Shown here in pieces: positions 1-6,538 of a stretch of 12,249 nt of DNA. This stretch comes from UBA6115 sp964629345 (lineage in GTDB: Bacteria; Bacillota; Clostridia; Christensenellales; Aristaeellaceae): NCBI GenBank assembly GCA_964629345.1, contig CAZVSG010000070.1, forward strand, positions 1 to 12,249. Direction: 5' to 3'. A model generated the notes under the pieces. The model saw only the letters and a list, made by a program, of their open reading frames with translations. It had not been told where the DNA came from and ran no database searches. How positions within the stretch are numbered: position 1 is the first letter of the stretch; each line of letters begins with the position of its first letter. The position numbers and the translations under genes are program-made.

Positions 1-210
1 CCGCCGAGCGATCGGTAAGGATGGAAAGGTGCGGTAAGAGCGCACCGGCGGCCTGGCGACTGGTCCGTCATGTAAACCCCACCTGGTGCAAGATAACCGG
101 AGGCATATGGAATAGCCCGTTCCGCTTCCAAACTTCGCTTCAGCTGCCTGGCGACAGGCAGCGCAGATAGATGGCCATTCAAGACAGAACTCGGCTTACA
201 GTCTGCGCTC
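1..210 (+). ncRNA. rnpB: RNase P RNA (3' part, truncated by window edge)
   Basis: This is the catalytic RNA subunit of RNase P, which removes 5' leaders from tRNA precursors. Several bacterial RNase P landmarks appear in order: a GGTAAGGATGGAAAGG stretch, the hairpin GGTGCGGTAAGAGCGCACC (about 29-48), TGTAAACCCCACCTGG (about 71-86), GTGCAAGATAACCGGAGGC (about 86-104), the conserved AGATAGATGGCC (about 165-176) and the near-terminal ACAGAACTCGGCTTAC (about 184-199). The first half, including the conserved GAGGAAAGTC core strand, lies left of the window. The RNA is normally 350-400 nt, so roughly half is present. The exact 3' end (about 205-212) is inferred from the terminator that follows. The overall match to conserved rnpB blocks makes the identification very safe; the class A assignment is less certain. 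Confidence 0.95.
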
Positions 211-218
211 ATCATTCA

Positions 219-243
219 GCCGCCGAAAGGCGGTTTTCTCTTT
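219..243 (+). terminator. Rho-independent terminator of rnpB
   Basis: A perfect stem of CCGCC (220-224) and GGCGG (229-233) closes a GAAA tetraloop and is followed by TTTTCTCTTT. A G-T wobble at 219/234 can extend it. It starts about 10-15 nt after the last conserved rnpB block. The minus-strand side of the hairpin has no T-run, so it is unlikely to terminate the convergent membrane-protein gene as well. Confidence 0.85.
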
Positions 244-249
244 GGTTTG

Positions 250-912
250 TCAGCGCACGTTTTTCTTGAAGACTCTTCTTCTTTTCCACTGCATGACCGA
301 GTTCCTTGCCTGAGTCAGCAGATTGCCGCCGAAGAACAGAATGATGTTCAGAAGGCTGAATAGGATCGCAACGCGGATGGGCCAGCCGCCCACCACAAAG
401 CCATACAGGTAATACACAGCGTTCAGCAGTGCCAGCCACTTGACCTTGATCGGCAGGACGAAGAACAGCAGGAGCTGGAAATTCGGGTATTCGATGGCGA
501 AAGCGAAGAAAAGCGAAAGATTGAGGTAAAGGTTGGTGCCAAAGCCGGTCAGCAGGCCGGCGGCCATTGCGGATACAGCGCCGATGGCATAGAAGATCAG
601 AAAGCGCCTCGGCCCCCAGCGGCCTTCGATGGCAGTGCCGACAAAGTAATAGAAGTACAGCGTCAAAGCGCTTTGAAGGATGCTGCCGCCGGGCGGGATC
701 AGCAGGAAAGTGATCAGGCGCCAGATCTCTCCTTTGAATACCAAAGGCGTGACCAGACTCATCCGGTAAATCAGGTTGAATCCGGGAAAGAACAGGTCAA
801 GCAGGTACACGCCGGCCATCGCAATGACAATGTATTGGAAGAACGGCTGTATCCGTACCCGCTGCAATTTCCATTCAAGACGGTTCAATAAGTTCAATTC
901 AGATCCCTTCAT
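250..912 (-). CDS. Rhomboid-fold membrane protein lacking catalytic residues
   Basis: This is a polytopic membrane protein of about 220 residues with at least five or six hydrophobic segments, and it carries rhomboid-family landmarks. The L1-loop-like GEIWRLITFLL is followed by a membrane segment and then EGRWGPRRFLIFYAIG, as in rhomboid intramembrane proteases. The catalytic features are absent. Where the GxSG serine motif of TM4 is expected the sequence reads NLYLNLSLFFAF, and the last membrane segment (NIILFFGGNLL) has no histidine. It is therefore probably a pseudoprotease, similar to the inactive rhomboid-like proteins common in Clostridia. The C-terminus is strongly basic (KRRRVFKKNVR), consistent with a cytosolic end. 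The frame stays open up to an ATG at 954, but a good promoter covers that region, so the real start is probably ATG 912 or TTG 897; TTG 897 has AAGGG 7 nt upstream. The partner or substrate is unknown. Confidence 0.8.
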   Translation of the reverse strand: MKGSELNLLNRLEWKLQRVRIQPFFQYIVIAMAGVYLLDLFFPGFNLIYRMSLVTPLVFKGEIWRLITFLLIPPGGSILQSALTLYFYYFVGTAIEGRWGPRRFLIFYAIGAVSAMAAGLLTGFGTNLYLNLSLFFAFAIEYPNFQLLLFFVLPIKVKWLALLNAVYYLYGFVVGGWPIRVAILFSLLNIILFFGGNLLTQARNSVMQWKRRRVFKKNVR

Positions 913-934
913 TTCAGTGTGCAATACTCGCCTG

Positions 935-964
935 ATTCTACATTCAAAAACCATCCTTCGTCAA
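935..964 (-). promoter_or_regulatory. Sigma-A-type promoter of the rhomboid-like gene
   Basis: On the minus strand there is TTGACG (959-964), an 18-bp spacer and TAGAAT (935-940). The predicted transcript start is near 928. This lies downstream of the ATG at 954, so that ATG cannot be the start codon if this promoter is the one used. Confidence 0.55.
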
Positions 965-1049
965 GCAAGGCGACTCCGCCGGCTTTTGCCAACCAATACA
1001 CGGACGGATCCGGGAACCAGGCCCCTCAGTTTTCGCGGGATGTATAAAA

Positions 1050-1083
1050 GCGTTCCGCCCGGCGGCGGGATGCCGTCGGGCGG
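1050..1083 (-). terminator. Possible terminator after hsp20
   Basis: The arms CCGCCCG (1055-1061) and CGGGCGG (1077-1083) pair perfectly and continue inward with GGC/GCC-type pairs, interrupted on the minus strand by one C-A mismatch, around a 5-nt loop. On the minus strand the stem is followed by AACGCTTTTATAC, so the T-run is short and offset. It sits about 45 nt after the hsp20 stop codon. The stem is strong but the tail is weak. Confidence 0.45.
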
Positions 1084-1127
1084 ATAAGCGGCGGATCGGA
1101 TGATCCCTTGGCAGGCGTCAGATCTTC

Positions 1128-1598
1128 TCAGGTCTGGTTTTCTTCCTTTTTCTCAACGTGGATGGGGATCTTCCGCAGAACTTTCTCCTCCGGTTTTACC
1201 TTTGGCAGCGTCACGTAAAGGATCCCATTCCTGTAACTGGCATGGATCTTTTCCGCGTCAATGTTGTCCAGGTTGAAGCTCCGCTCCACATGACCGCTTC
1301 TGCGCTCGGTATAGACCCTGCCGCTTTCTTCCTCATTGCGCTCGCTCTGGTAATCGGCCTTGATGGTCAGCATCCCGTCATCAACCACAAGATTGATCTG
1401 ATCCTCGGTCAGGCCCGGCAGTTCAGCCTCGATCTGGAAGGACGAATCCATCTCCCTGATGTCGACCCGGAACCCGCTGCTCAGGGAATTGTCCAGCCCG
1501 TTGAAAAAGGAACGGAAGAAGGGATCAGAGAAAACGGTATCAAGGGTGGCCGTCGGCCTGGAAAGGTAACGGCGGTAGGGAACCATAGTAAACATCAT
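1128..1598 (-). CDS. hsp20: Small heat-shock protein, Hsp20/alpha-crystallin family
   Basis: This is an ATP-independent holdase chaperone that binds unfolding proteins in the cytoplasm and keeps them competent for refolding. It has 156 residues, a usual length. The N-terminal arm (1-41) is rich in Phe, Arg and Ser. The alpha-crystallin domain runs from about 42 to 140 and includes FRVDIREMDSSFQIEAELPG (43-62), GHVERSFNL (102-110) and the hallmark A-x-x-x-N-G-I-L-x-V-x-L-P (ASYRNGILYVTLP, 120-132). The C-terminal I-x-I anchor motif is IPI at 144-146, and the tail is charged. The start ATG at 1598 is preceded by AGGAGG with 5 nt spacing; the next codon is also ATG and is almost as well placed. 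The gene is divergent from tilS and its promoter overlaps a CtsR box, so heat or protein-stress induction is expected. Confidence 0.95.
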   Translation of the reverse strand: MMFTMVPYRRYLSRPTATLDTVFSDPFFRSFFNGLDNSLSSGFRVDIREMDSSFQIEAELPGLTEDQINLVVDDGMLTIKADYQSERNEEESGRVYTERRSGHVERSFNLDNIDAEKIHASYRNGILYVTLPKVKPEEKVLRKIPIHVEKKEENQT

Positions 1599-1656
1599 TC
1601 ATTCCTCCTTGGATCATCATCGTTGATAACTGGCCGTCATTGCTGCCGGCATTTGT

Positions 1657-1686
1657 AGTATACCTTAAAAGGTCAAAGATAGTCAA
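1657..1686 (-). promoter_or_regulatory. Promoter of hsp20
   Basis: On the minus strand the elements are TTGACT (1681-1686), an 18-bp spacer and TATACT (1657-1662). The predicted transcript start is near 1650, giving a leader of about 50 nt before the hsp20 ATG. The -35 element lies inside the CtsR operator. Confidence 0.7.
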
Positions 1687-1687
1687 T
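1671..1687 (+). promoter_or_regulatory. CtsR operator (heat-shock repressor site)
   Basis: The site reads GGTCAAA-GAT-AGTCAAT. The known CtsR consensus is two RGTCAAA heptads in direct repeat separated by NAN. This copy matches 13 of the 14 heptad positions and has the required central A. It covers the -35 element and part of the spacer of the hsp20 promoter, the right place for repression of hsp20 under non-stress conditions. ctsR itself is not in the window. Confidence 0.85.
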
Positions 1688-1754
1688 TGATTTTGTGAAC
1701 AATCTGTAAACTCTTGCCCGGATGAATGGAAAGGCCTTCCCGCCATGTCATGGC

Positions 1755-1783
1755 TTGATTATCCGAATGTCTTTCTTTAGAAT
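1755..1783 (+). promoter_or_regulatory. Promoter of tilS
   Basis: TTGATT (1755-1760) is followed by a 17-bp spacer and TAGAAT (1778-1783). The predicted transcript start is near 1790, which is the A of the first tilS ATG, so the message may be leaderless or begin translation further in. Confidence 0.6.
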
Positions 1784-1789
1784 GGGCTT

Positions 1790-3100
1790 ATGAAGAATGA
1801 CTGCTCCGTAATGCATTGCGTCAGGGACAGCTATGTGCGGATCGGAAGGCCAAAATCCGTCATGCTTGCCTATTCCGGCGGCGCGGATTCGACGTCGCTT
1901 CTTCATGCTCTTATAAAGCTCAGGGACGAAGAAGGGTTCTCATTCATCTGCGCGCATGTCAATCATCAGATCAGAAAGACTTCCTCACAGGAAGAACAGT
2001 GGATATCCGATCGCCTTTCAGACGTTGGCGTTCCTTTCATCATCAAGCGGATCCATGTGCCGGAAAGGGGAAACCTGGAATCGAACGCGAGGGAAGCGCG
2101 GTATCAAGCCCTGTATGAGGCGATGAATGACATGGGCTGCGAGATTCTTGCGCTTGCCCATCACGCGAATGACCAGGCAGAGACGATGCTGATGCGTTTG
2201 ATGCACGGGACCGGTCTGACAGGGCTTGCCGGCATGTCGGAGAAAAGCGGCGTTCTCTGGAGACCCCTGCTTCAGATACCGCGGGCCAACCTGATCCGTT
2301 TTCTGAACGCTCAGAAAGCAGAATGGATCCAGGATGAAAGCAACGCGGATCCCATGTTCATGCGCAACAGCATCCGCATGAACCTGATCCCCTGGATCGA
2401 ATCCGCATCCCCCGGCGCCTGCGAGCGCATGGCGCAGACTGCCTTGATCCTTCAGGATGAAAAGAAAGCCTGGAGAGCCTATGAGGATGAATGGCTCGAA
2501 AGATACGCCAGGATGGAGCCTCCGTTCGTATATCTGCTCACCGAGCGCCTGCGCTGTGAAAGCGCGGCATTTCAGAGGAGGCTGATCAGGAGGCTTTGCG
2601 ATGTATATGCCCTGGCCCTTGATTTCAGGCAGACCGAAACAGTCAGGGGATTGCTGGATGCTGCGCCGGGAACCGCGCTCAACCTCCCCAAGGGAGCAAA
2701 GGCGTTCAGAGCCAAAAAAGGATTGCATATTTTGGCTGATGCTGTAGAATCGATGCATCCCGACTGGCCGCAGCCCACTGTTTTGGGAACAAATGACAGC
2801 CACGGCGACGGCAAACGGGTGCAGGCCTTCGATGCGAAGAGGGTAAACGGCGCATCTGTAAGGCAGGCGAAACCGGGTGACTGGATCGTCCCGTTTGGAA
2901 TGGCCGGCTCGATGTCCCTTGCCAAGTACCTGGGTTCACGCGGAGTGGACAGGCCGTTCAGGCGTTTCTGGCCGGTTCTCGCCAGGGGAAATGAAGTTTT
3001 CTGGGTGATCGGGATCGGACCGTCGCAGACGGCGGCTGTTACGCCGGAAACGGAGCAAAGCGTCTGCCTTGCCTTTGACGCCAGACTCCCTGATGAATAA
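1790..3100 (+). CDS. tilS: tRNA(Ile)-lysidine synthetase
   Basis: TilS uses ATP and lysine to convert the wobble cytidine of the CAU-anticodon isoleucine tRNA to lysidine, changing it from Met to Ile identity and AUA decoding; the enzyme is essential in most bacteria. It has 436 residues, the usual length range. The N-terminal N-type ATP-pyrophosphatase domain has the PP-loop SGGADS (29-34), HVNH (56-59), LAHHANDQAETMLMRL (122-136) and GTGLTGLAGM (140-149). The substrate-recognition signature is QDESNADPMFMRNSIR (181-196). The middle linker domain is followed by a C-terminal TilS_C-like domain (GDWIVPFGMAGSMSLAKYL to FWVIGIG, about 363-409). The distance from the first Met to the PP-loop matches homologues and supports the start at 1790, although no clear Shine-Dalgarno precedes it. 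It heads the conserved tilS-hpt-ftsH block; hpt follows after 16 nt. Confidence 0.95.
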   Translation: MKNDCSVMHCVRDSYVRIGRPKSVMLAYSGGADSTSLLHALIKLRDEEGFSFICAHVNHQIRKTSSQEEQWISDRLSDVGVPFIIKRIHVPERGNLESNAREARYQALYEAMNDMGCEILALAHHANDQAETMLMRLMHGTGLTGLAGMSEKSGVLWRPLLQIPRANLIRFLNAQKAEWIQDESNADPMFMRNSIRMNLIPWIESASPGACERMAQTALILQDEKKAWRAYEDEWLERYARMEPPFVYLLTERLRCESAAFQRRLIRRLCDVYALALDFRQTETVRGLLDAAPGTALNLPKGAKAFRAKKGLHILADAVESMHPDWPQPTVLGTNDSHGDGKRVQAFDAKRVNGASVRQAKPGDWIVPFGMAGSMSLAKYLGSRGVDRPFRRFWPVLARGNEVFWVIGIGPSQTAAVTPETEQSVCLAFDARLPDE

Positions 3101-3116
3101 AAGGAGGAGCATCACT

Positions 3117-3680
3117 GTGAATCATGGATCCTGCCTGTATTCCGACCTTGAGCGCGTGCTGATCAAGGAGGAAGAGATCAGGAAGGCAGTTGAACAGCTT
3201 GGGAAAAGGATCACCTCAGACTATCAGGGGAAAGAGCCGGTGTTTGTCTGCATCCTGAAGGGCGCTGCATTGTTCTTTTCCGATCTGATGCGGCAAGTTG
3301 ACCTGCCCCTTACGACGGACTTCATGGCCATTTCAAGCTATGGCAGCAGCACAAAAACATCCGGAGTCGTCAGGCTGATCAAAGACCTTGACCACGACGT
3401 GCTTTCCAAGGACGTGCTGGTGGTTGAGGATATCGTGGACAGCGGCCTCACGCTGTCCTATATTAAAAAACTGCTGTGCGAGCGCGGGGCCGGATCAGTG
3501 CGCCTGGCCACCCTGCTTGACAAACCGATGAGAAGAAAAACAACGCTTGAAGTGGATTATGCGTGTTTCACGATACCAAACGAATTCGTCGTCGGATACG
3601 GCCTGGATTACAATGAACGTTACAGGAACCTCCCCTTCATCGGGATCCTTCACCCAAGGCTTTATTCGGACGTTTCATGA
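3117..3680 (+). CDS. hpt: Hypoxanthine phosphoribosyltransferase
   Basis: This cytoplasmic purine salvage enzyme joins hypoxanthine (often also guanine) to PRPP, giving IMP or GMP. It is 187 residues long, as expected for bacterial HPRT. Landmarks are ILKGA (46-50, the cis-peptide LKG loop), SSYG (73-76, flexible active-site loop), the PRPP-binding motif VLVVEDIVDSGLTL (100-113) with the acidic pair E104/D105, and the C-terminal base-binding part VGYGLDYNERYRNLPFIG (159-176). The frame is open upstream into tilS, but the GTG at 3117 is chosen because AAGGAGG (3101-3107) lies 9 nt before it and the protein then lines up with homologues such as B. subtilis HprT. It sits between tilS and ftsH as in most Firmicutes and is probably co-transcribed with tilS. 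Confidence 0.95.
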   Translation: MNHGSCLYSDLERVLIKEEEIRKAVEQLGKRITSDYQGKEPVFVCILKGAALFFSDLMRQVDLPLTTDFMAISSYGSSTKTSGVVRLIKDLDHDVLSKDVLVVEDIVDSGLTLSYIKKLLCERGAGSVRLATLLDKPMRRKTTLEVDYACFTIPNEFVVGYGLDYNERYRNLPFIGILHPRLYSDVS

Positions 3681-3692
3681 CGATTCCGTCAG

Positions 3693-3721
3693 TGCATAAT
3701 CATGTATGAGTGTGGTATAAT
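3693..3721 (+). promoter_or_regulatory. Extended -10 promoter of ftsH with TGYAT repeat
   Basis: TATAAT at 3716-3721 is preceded by TGG at 3713-3715, a good extended -10 (TGnTATAAT). The -35 region is poor. TGCAT (3693-3697) and TGTAT (3703-3707) lie 10 bp apart just upstream and match the repeated element over nadK. The predicted start is near 3728, leaving a short leader before ftsH. This would allow ftsH to be expressed separately from tilS-hpt. Confidence 0.6.
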
Positions 3722-3755
3722 CAAAAAAGACTCGCAGAAAGTGGGGAATTGACCT

Positions 3756-5642
3756 TTGCGCAAAACCCGTGGCCCGTTTGGCTACATCATCATGATCGCG
3801 GCTTTCTTATTGCTTGCGTTCATTATCTCAGACAGCATGAGCGTTCCTGTCAACCGCATCACCTACCCTGATCTGCTGAGCAGGATCGAGAACGGTACGG
3901 TCGAACGGGTCTCGATCCGCGGATCACGCTTGATCGGGCTGAACAAGAACAGCCTGACCGCGCGGAGCGACTATCCGGCACGCTTTGATTTTGAAACAAC
4001 GATCGGGGATGACTTCATCGAAACCGTCCGCATGATGCACGCGGCGAAGTCAGGACTCCCTTTGGACCAGGTCAGTGTCAACTCGATTGACTTTGCGGTC
4101 GACTATCTGCCGCCGGTCGTCACGCCCTGGTATATGGAACTGCTCCCTTACATTCTGACAATGGGCCTGGTGATGCTGTTCTGGTTCTTCATCATGCGCC
4201 AGCAGACCGGCGGGAGCGGGAAAGTCCTCAACTTCGGCAAGAGTCATGCCAATATGGTCGACCCGACCAAGAACAAGATCACGTTTGCCGACGTGGCCGG
4301 CGCGGATGAAGAGAAGAACGAACTGAAGGAAATCGTCGATTTCCTGAAAAATCCGAAAGAGTATCTGGACCTGGGCGCGCGCATTCCCAAGGGAGTGCTT
4401 CTGGTAGGCCCTCCCGGCACCGGCAAGACCCTGCTGGCCAAGGCGGTCGCCGGTGAAGCCAAGGTGCCCTTCTTTTCCATCAGCGGATCCAATTTTGTGG
4501 AAATGTTCGTCGGTGTCGGCGCCAGCCGGGTGCGCGACCTGTTTGACCAGGCCAAGCGGATGGCGCCCAGCATCATCTTCATTGACGAGATCGACGCCGT
4601 GGGGCGCCATCGCGGCGCCGGCCTTGGCGGCGGGCATGATGAGCGCGAACAGACGCTCAACCAGCTTCTGGTTGAGATGGATGGCTTTACCACCAACGAG
4701 GGCGTCATCGTGATGGCGGCGACAAACCGCAATGATATCCTGGATCCGGCGCTGCTCCGGCCCGGCCGCTTTGACCGTCAGGTCACCGTGCATTTCCCGG
4801 ATATCACAGGCCGTATCGCGATCCTCAGGGTACACTCCCACGGAAAGCCCCTGGGGCCTGACGTTGACCTTGAGAACATCGCCAAGCGCACGCCTTTTGC
4901 CACCGGCGCGGATCTTGAAAACATCATGAACGAGGGAGCGCTTGTCGCTGCCCGGAACCATGAAAAACAGATCAGCCAGGCGCATCTGATCGAGGCGGTC
5001 GAACGCGTTCAGATGGGGCCGGAGAAAAAGAGCCATAAGGTCCTTGAGGAGGATAAAAGGATCGTCGCCTACCATGAGGCCGGTCACGCGGTCGTGGGCC
5101 ACATGCTGCCGCTGTGCGACGAGGTGCATACCGTCACCGTCGTCCCGCGCGGGGGTGCGGGCGGATTCACGCTGTCCCTGCCGGAGAAGGAATTTGACAT
5201 GACCAGCCGCTCAAAAATGCTGCAGTCTGTTTCGATGATGCTTGGCGGTCATGCCGCGATCAGGATCATTGAAAACGACGTCTATACCGGCGCGCAGTCC
5301 GATCTGAAGCGAGCAACGGATATCATCAGGACCATGGTCACCAAGCTTGGCATGAGCGACGAGCTGGGAACGATCTATCTTGGGAAAGATCAGGAAGTCT
5401 TTGTCGGAATGGAATTCGGGCAGGTCAGGGAGTACAGCGAGGAATACGCCACCCGGGTGGACAAAGAAGTTTCCAGCATCCTCAGCCAGTGTTATGAGGT
5501 TACCATGAACACGCTGAAGGCCAACATCGGAAAACTCCACGGCCTGGCGAAAATGCTGATCGACAAGGAAACGATCAACCGGGAGGAGTTCCTCAGCTTC
5601 ATGGACGGCCCTGCGCCGCAGCCCGCGGCAGTTCAGGCATAG
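3756..5642 (+). CDS. ftsH: ATP-dependent membrane zinc metalloprotease FtsH
   Basis: This membrane-anchored hexameric AAA+ protease extracts and degrades damaged membrane proteins and selected cytosolic regulators. It has 628 residues, near family norm. TM1 is about 8-25, an extracytoplasmic domain about 26-125, and TM2 about 127-147. The AAA+ module has Walker A GPPGTGKT (218-225), the pore loop around FVGVG (251-255), Walker B IIFIDEID (273-280) and the second region of homology ATNRNDILDPALLRPGRFDR with arginine fingers R335 and R338. The protease domain has HEAGH (440-444) and the third zinc ligand D516 in TGAQSD. All catalytic residues are intact. One conserved stretch, usually GGRAAEE, reads GGHAAIR (497-503). 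The start is TTG at 3756, with GTGGGG 9 nt upstream, which is a modest ribosome site. Its own promoter lies in the 75-nt gap after hpt. Confidence 0.97.
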   Translation: MRKTRGPFGYIIMIAAFLLLAFIISDSMSVPVNRITYPDLLSRIENGTVERVSIRGSRLIGLNKNSLTARSDYPARFDFETTIGDDFIETVRMMHAAKSGLPLDQVSVNSIDFAVDYLPPVVTPWYMELLPYILTMGLVMLFWFFIMRQQTGGSGKVLNFGKSHANMVDPTKNKITFADVAGADEEKNELKEIVDFLKNPKEYLDLGARIPKGVLLVGPPGTGKTLLAKAVAGEAKVPFFSISGSNFVEMFVGVGASRVRDLFDQAKRMAPSIIFIDEIDAVGRHRGAGLGGGHDEREQTLNQLLVEMDGFTTNEGVIVMAATNRNDILDPALLRPGRFDRQVTVHFPDITGRIAILRVHSHGKPLGPDVDLENIAKRTPFATGADLENIMNEGALVAARNHEKQISQAHLIEAVERVQMGPEKKSHKVLEEDKRIVAYHEAGHAVVGHMLPLCDEVHTVTVVPRGGAGGFTLSLPEKEFDMTSRSKMLQSVSMMLGGHAAIRIIENDVYTGAQSDLKRATDIIRTMVTKLGMSDELGTIYLGKDQEVFVGMEFGQVREYSEEYATRVDKEVSSILSQCYEVTMNTLKANIGKLHGLAKMLIDKETINREEFLSFMDGPAPQPAAVQA

Positions 5643-5644
5643 GG

Positions 5645-6538
5645 GTGCGGTCAGTTCCTGTCTTCTCTGAACTCAGGCCTTTCAGGCCGGATCTGCACAC
5701 CCACACCAGCCATTCAGACGGCCTGCTGAGCCCCCATCGGCTGGTCAGCGAAGCCAAGGCAGCCGGCATCAATCTGCTGTCCGTGACCGACCATGACACG
5801 GTCAAAGGCCTTGCGGACGCGAAGAAAGCGGCGGAGATCGCTAAGATCGGTCTGATCCCGGGCATTGAGATCAGCACGGCGGGCGATGAGGAAGTCCATA
5901 TACTGGCCTACTTTGTGACACCTGAAATGTCTGCGCTGAAAGACCTGGTCAGGAGAGTCAGCCTTGACAGGCAGATCAGGCGCGGCAGATTCCTCGAAAA
6001 GCTGAGAATCCTTGGGATCACCCTGACGGTTGAGGATCTGCAGATCCCAGAGGGAACGGATTGCAGCAGAATGCATATCGGCCGCGCGCTGGTCAGGAAA
6101 GGGATCGTGCCTTCGGTTTCAAAGGCTTTTGAGCTGTTCCTTGCAGTCGGGAGACCCGCTTACGTGTCCCGGATCCGTCTGGACACGGAAGATACTCTCC
6201 GATTGCTCAGAGAAGAGGGGGCTGTTCCCGTGCTTGCACATCCGGAACTGATCAGAAACAGGGAAGCAAAGTCGCCGGAGCGCATCGCGAAGCTGAAGGA
6301 CGCGGGCCTCTGCGGGATCGAAGCTTACCACTCAAGACACAGCGAATCAGGCAGCCGGTATTGGGATGCGCTTGCGAGGAAACATGGTTTGCTGGTGACC
6401 GGAGGAAGTGATTTTCATCTGCATGGCGATGACCATGGTCCGATCGGCTGCTGTATTCAGAAATGGGAGAAGGCTGATGAGGACGCCGCGCGGCTGATGG
6501 AACGGATGCCTGATGCGATGGAGACGGTTTATACGTGA
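5645..6538 (+). CDS. PHP-domain phosphoesterase (nucleoside 3',5'-bisphosphate phosphatase/RNase AM-like)
   Basis: This metal-dependent phosphoesterase of the polymerase-and-histidinol-phosphatase superfamily has 297 residues. The metal-ligand motifs are all present: DLHTHTSHSDG (16-26), TDHD (48-51), GIEIS with E75, EVHILAY with H85, LAHPE with H199, GIEAYHSRHS (224-233) and GGSDFHLHG (253-261). This pattern and an insertion after the first 95 residues are typical of the YciV/TrpH-like group, whose studied members hydrolyse nucleoside 3',5'-bisphosphates or degrade short RNAs from the 5' end. The exact substrate here is inferred only from family membership. The GTG start lies 2 nt after the ftsH stop, with no good Shine-Dalgarno, so translation probably depends on ribosomes leaving ftsH. 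It overlaps the next gene by 4 nt, which suggests one ftsH-PHP-VanW transcript. Confidence 0.88.
   Translation: MRSVPVFSELRPFRPDLHTHTSHSDGLLSPHRLVSEAKAAGINLLSVTDHDTVKGLADAKKAAEIAKIGLIPGIEISTAGDEEVHILAYFVTPEMSALKDLVRRVSLDRQIRRGRFLEKLRILGITLTVEDLQIPEGTDCSRMHIGRALVRKGIVPSVSKAFELFLAVGRPAYVSRIRLDTEDTLRLLREEGAVPVLAHPELIRNREAKSPERIAKLKDAGLCGIEAYHSRHSESGSRYWDALARKHGLLVTGGSDFHLHGDDHGPIGCCIQKWEKADEDAARLMERMPDAMETVYT

Noticed and set aside
1158..1658. A 166-codon open frame on the plus strand opposite hsp20
   Set aside because: It overlaps the conserved alpha-crystallin coding sequence and the CtsR-controlled promoter and has no family resemblance.
1600..1790. CIRCE element for HrcA control of hsp20
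   Set aside because: No TTAGCACTC-N9-GAGTGCTAA type inverted repeat is present; only the CtsR box is found.
2018..2803. A 261-codon open frame on the minus strand inside tilS
   Set aside because: It is antisense to conserved tilS motifs, with no domain signal and a Gly/His/Gln-rich composition typical of shadow frames.
3678..3691. Hairpin TGACG/CGTCA at the hpt stop codon as a terminator
   Set aside because: The stem is only 5 bp and no T-run follows.
4050..5129. A 359-codon open frame on the minus strand inside ftsH
   Set aside because: It is wholly antisense to a clearly conserved ftsH, has no recognisable family motif, and is the kind of frame that GC-rich coding DNA produces on the other strand.
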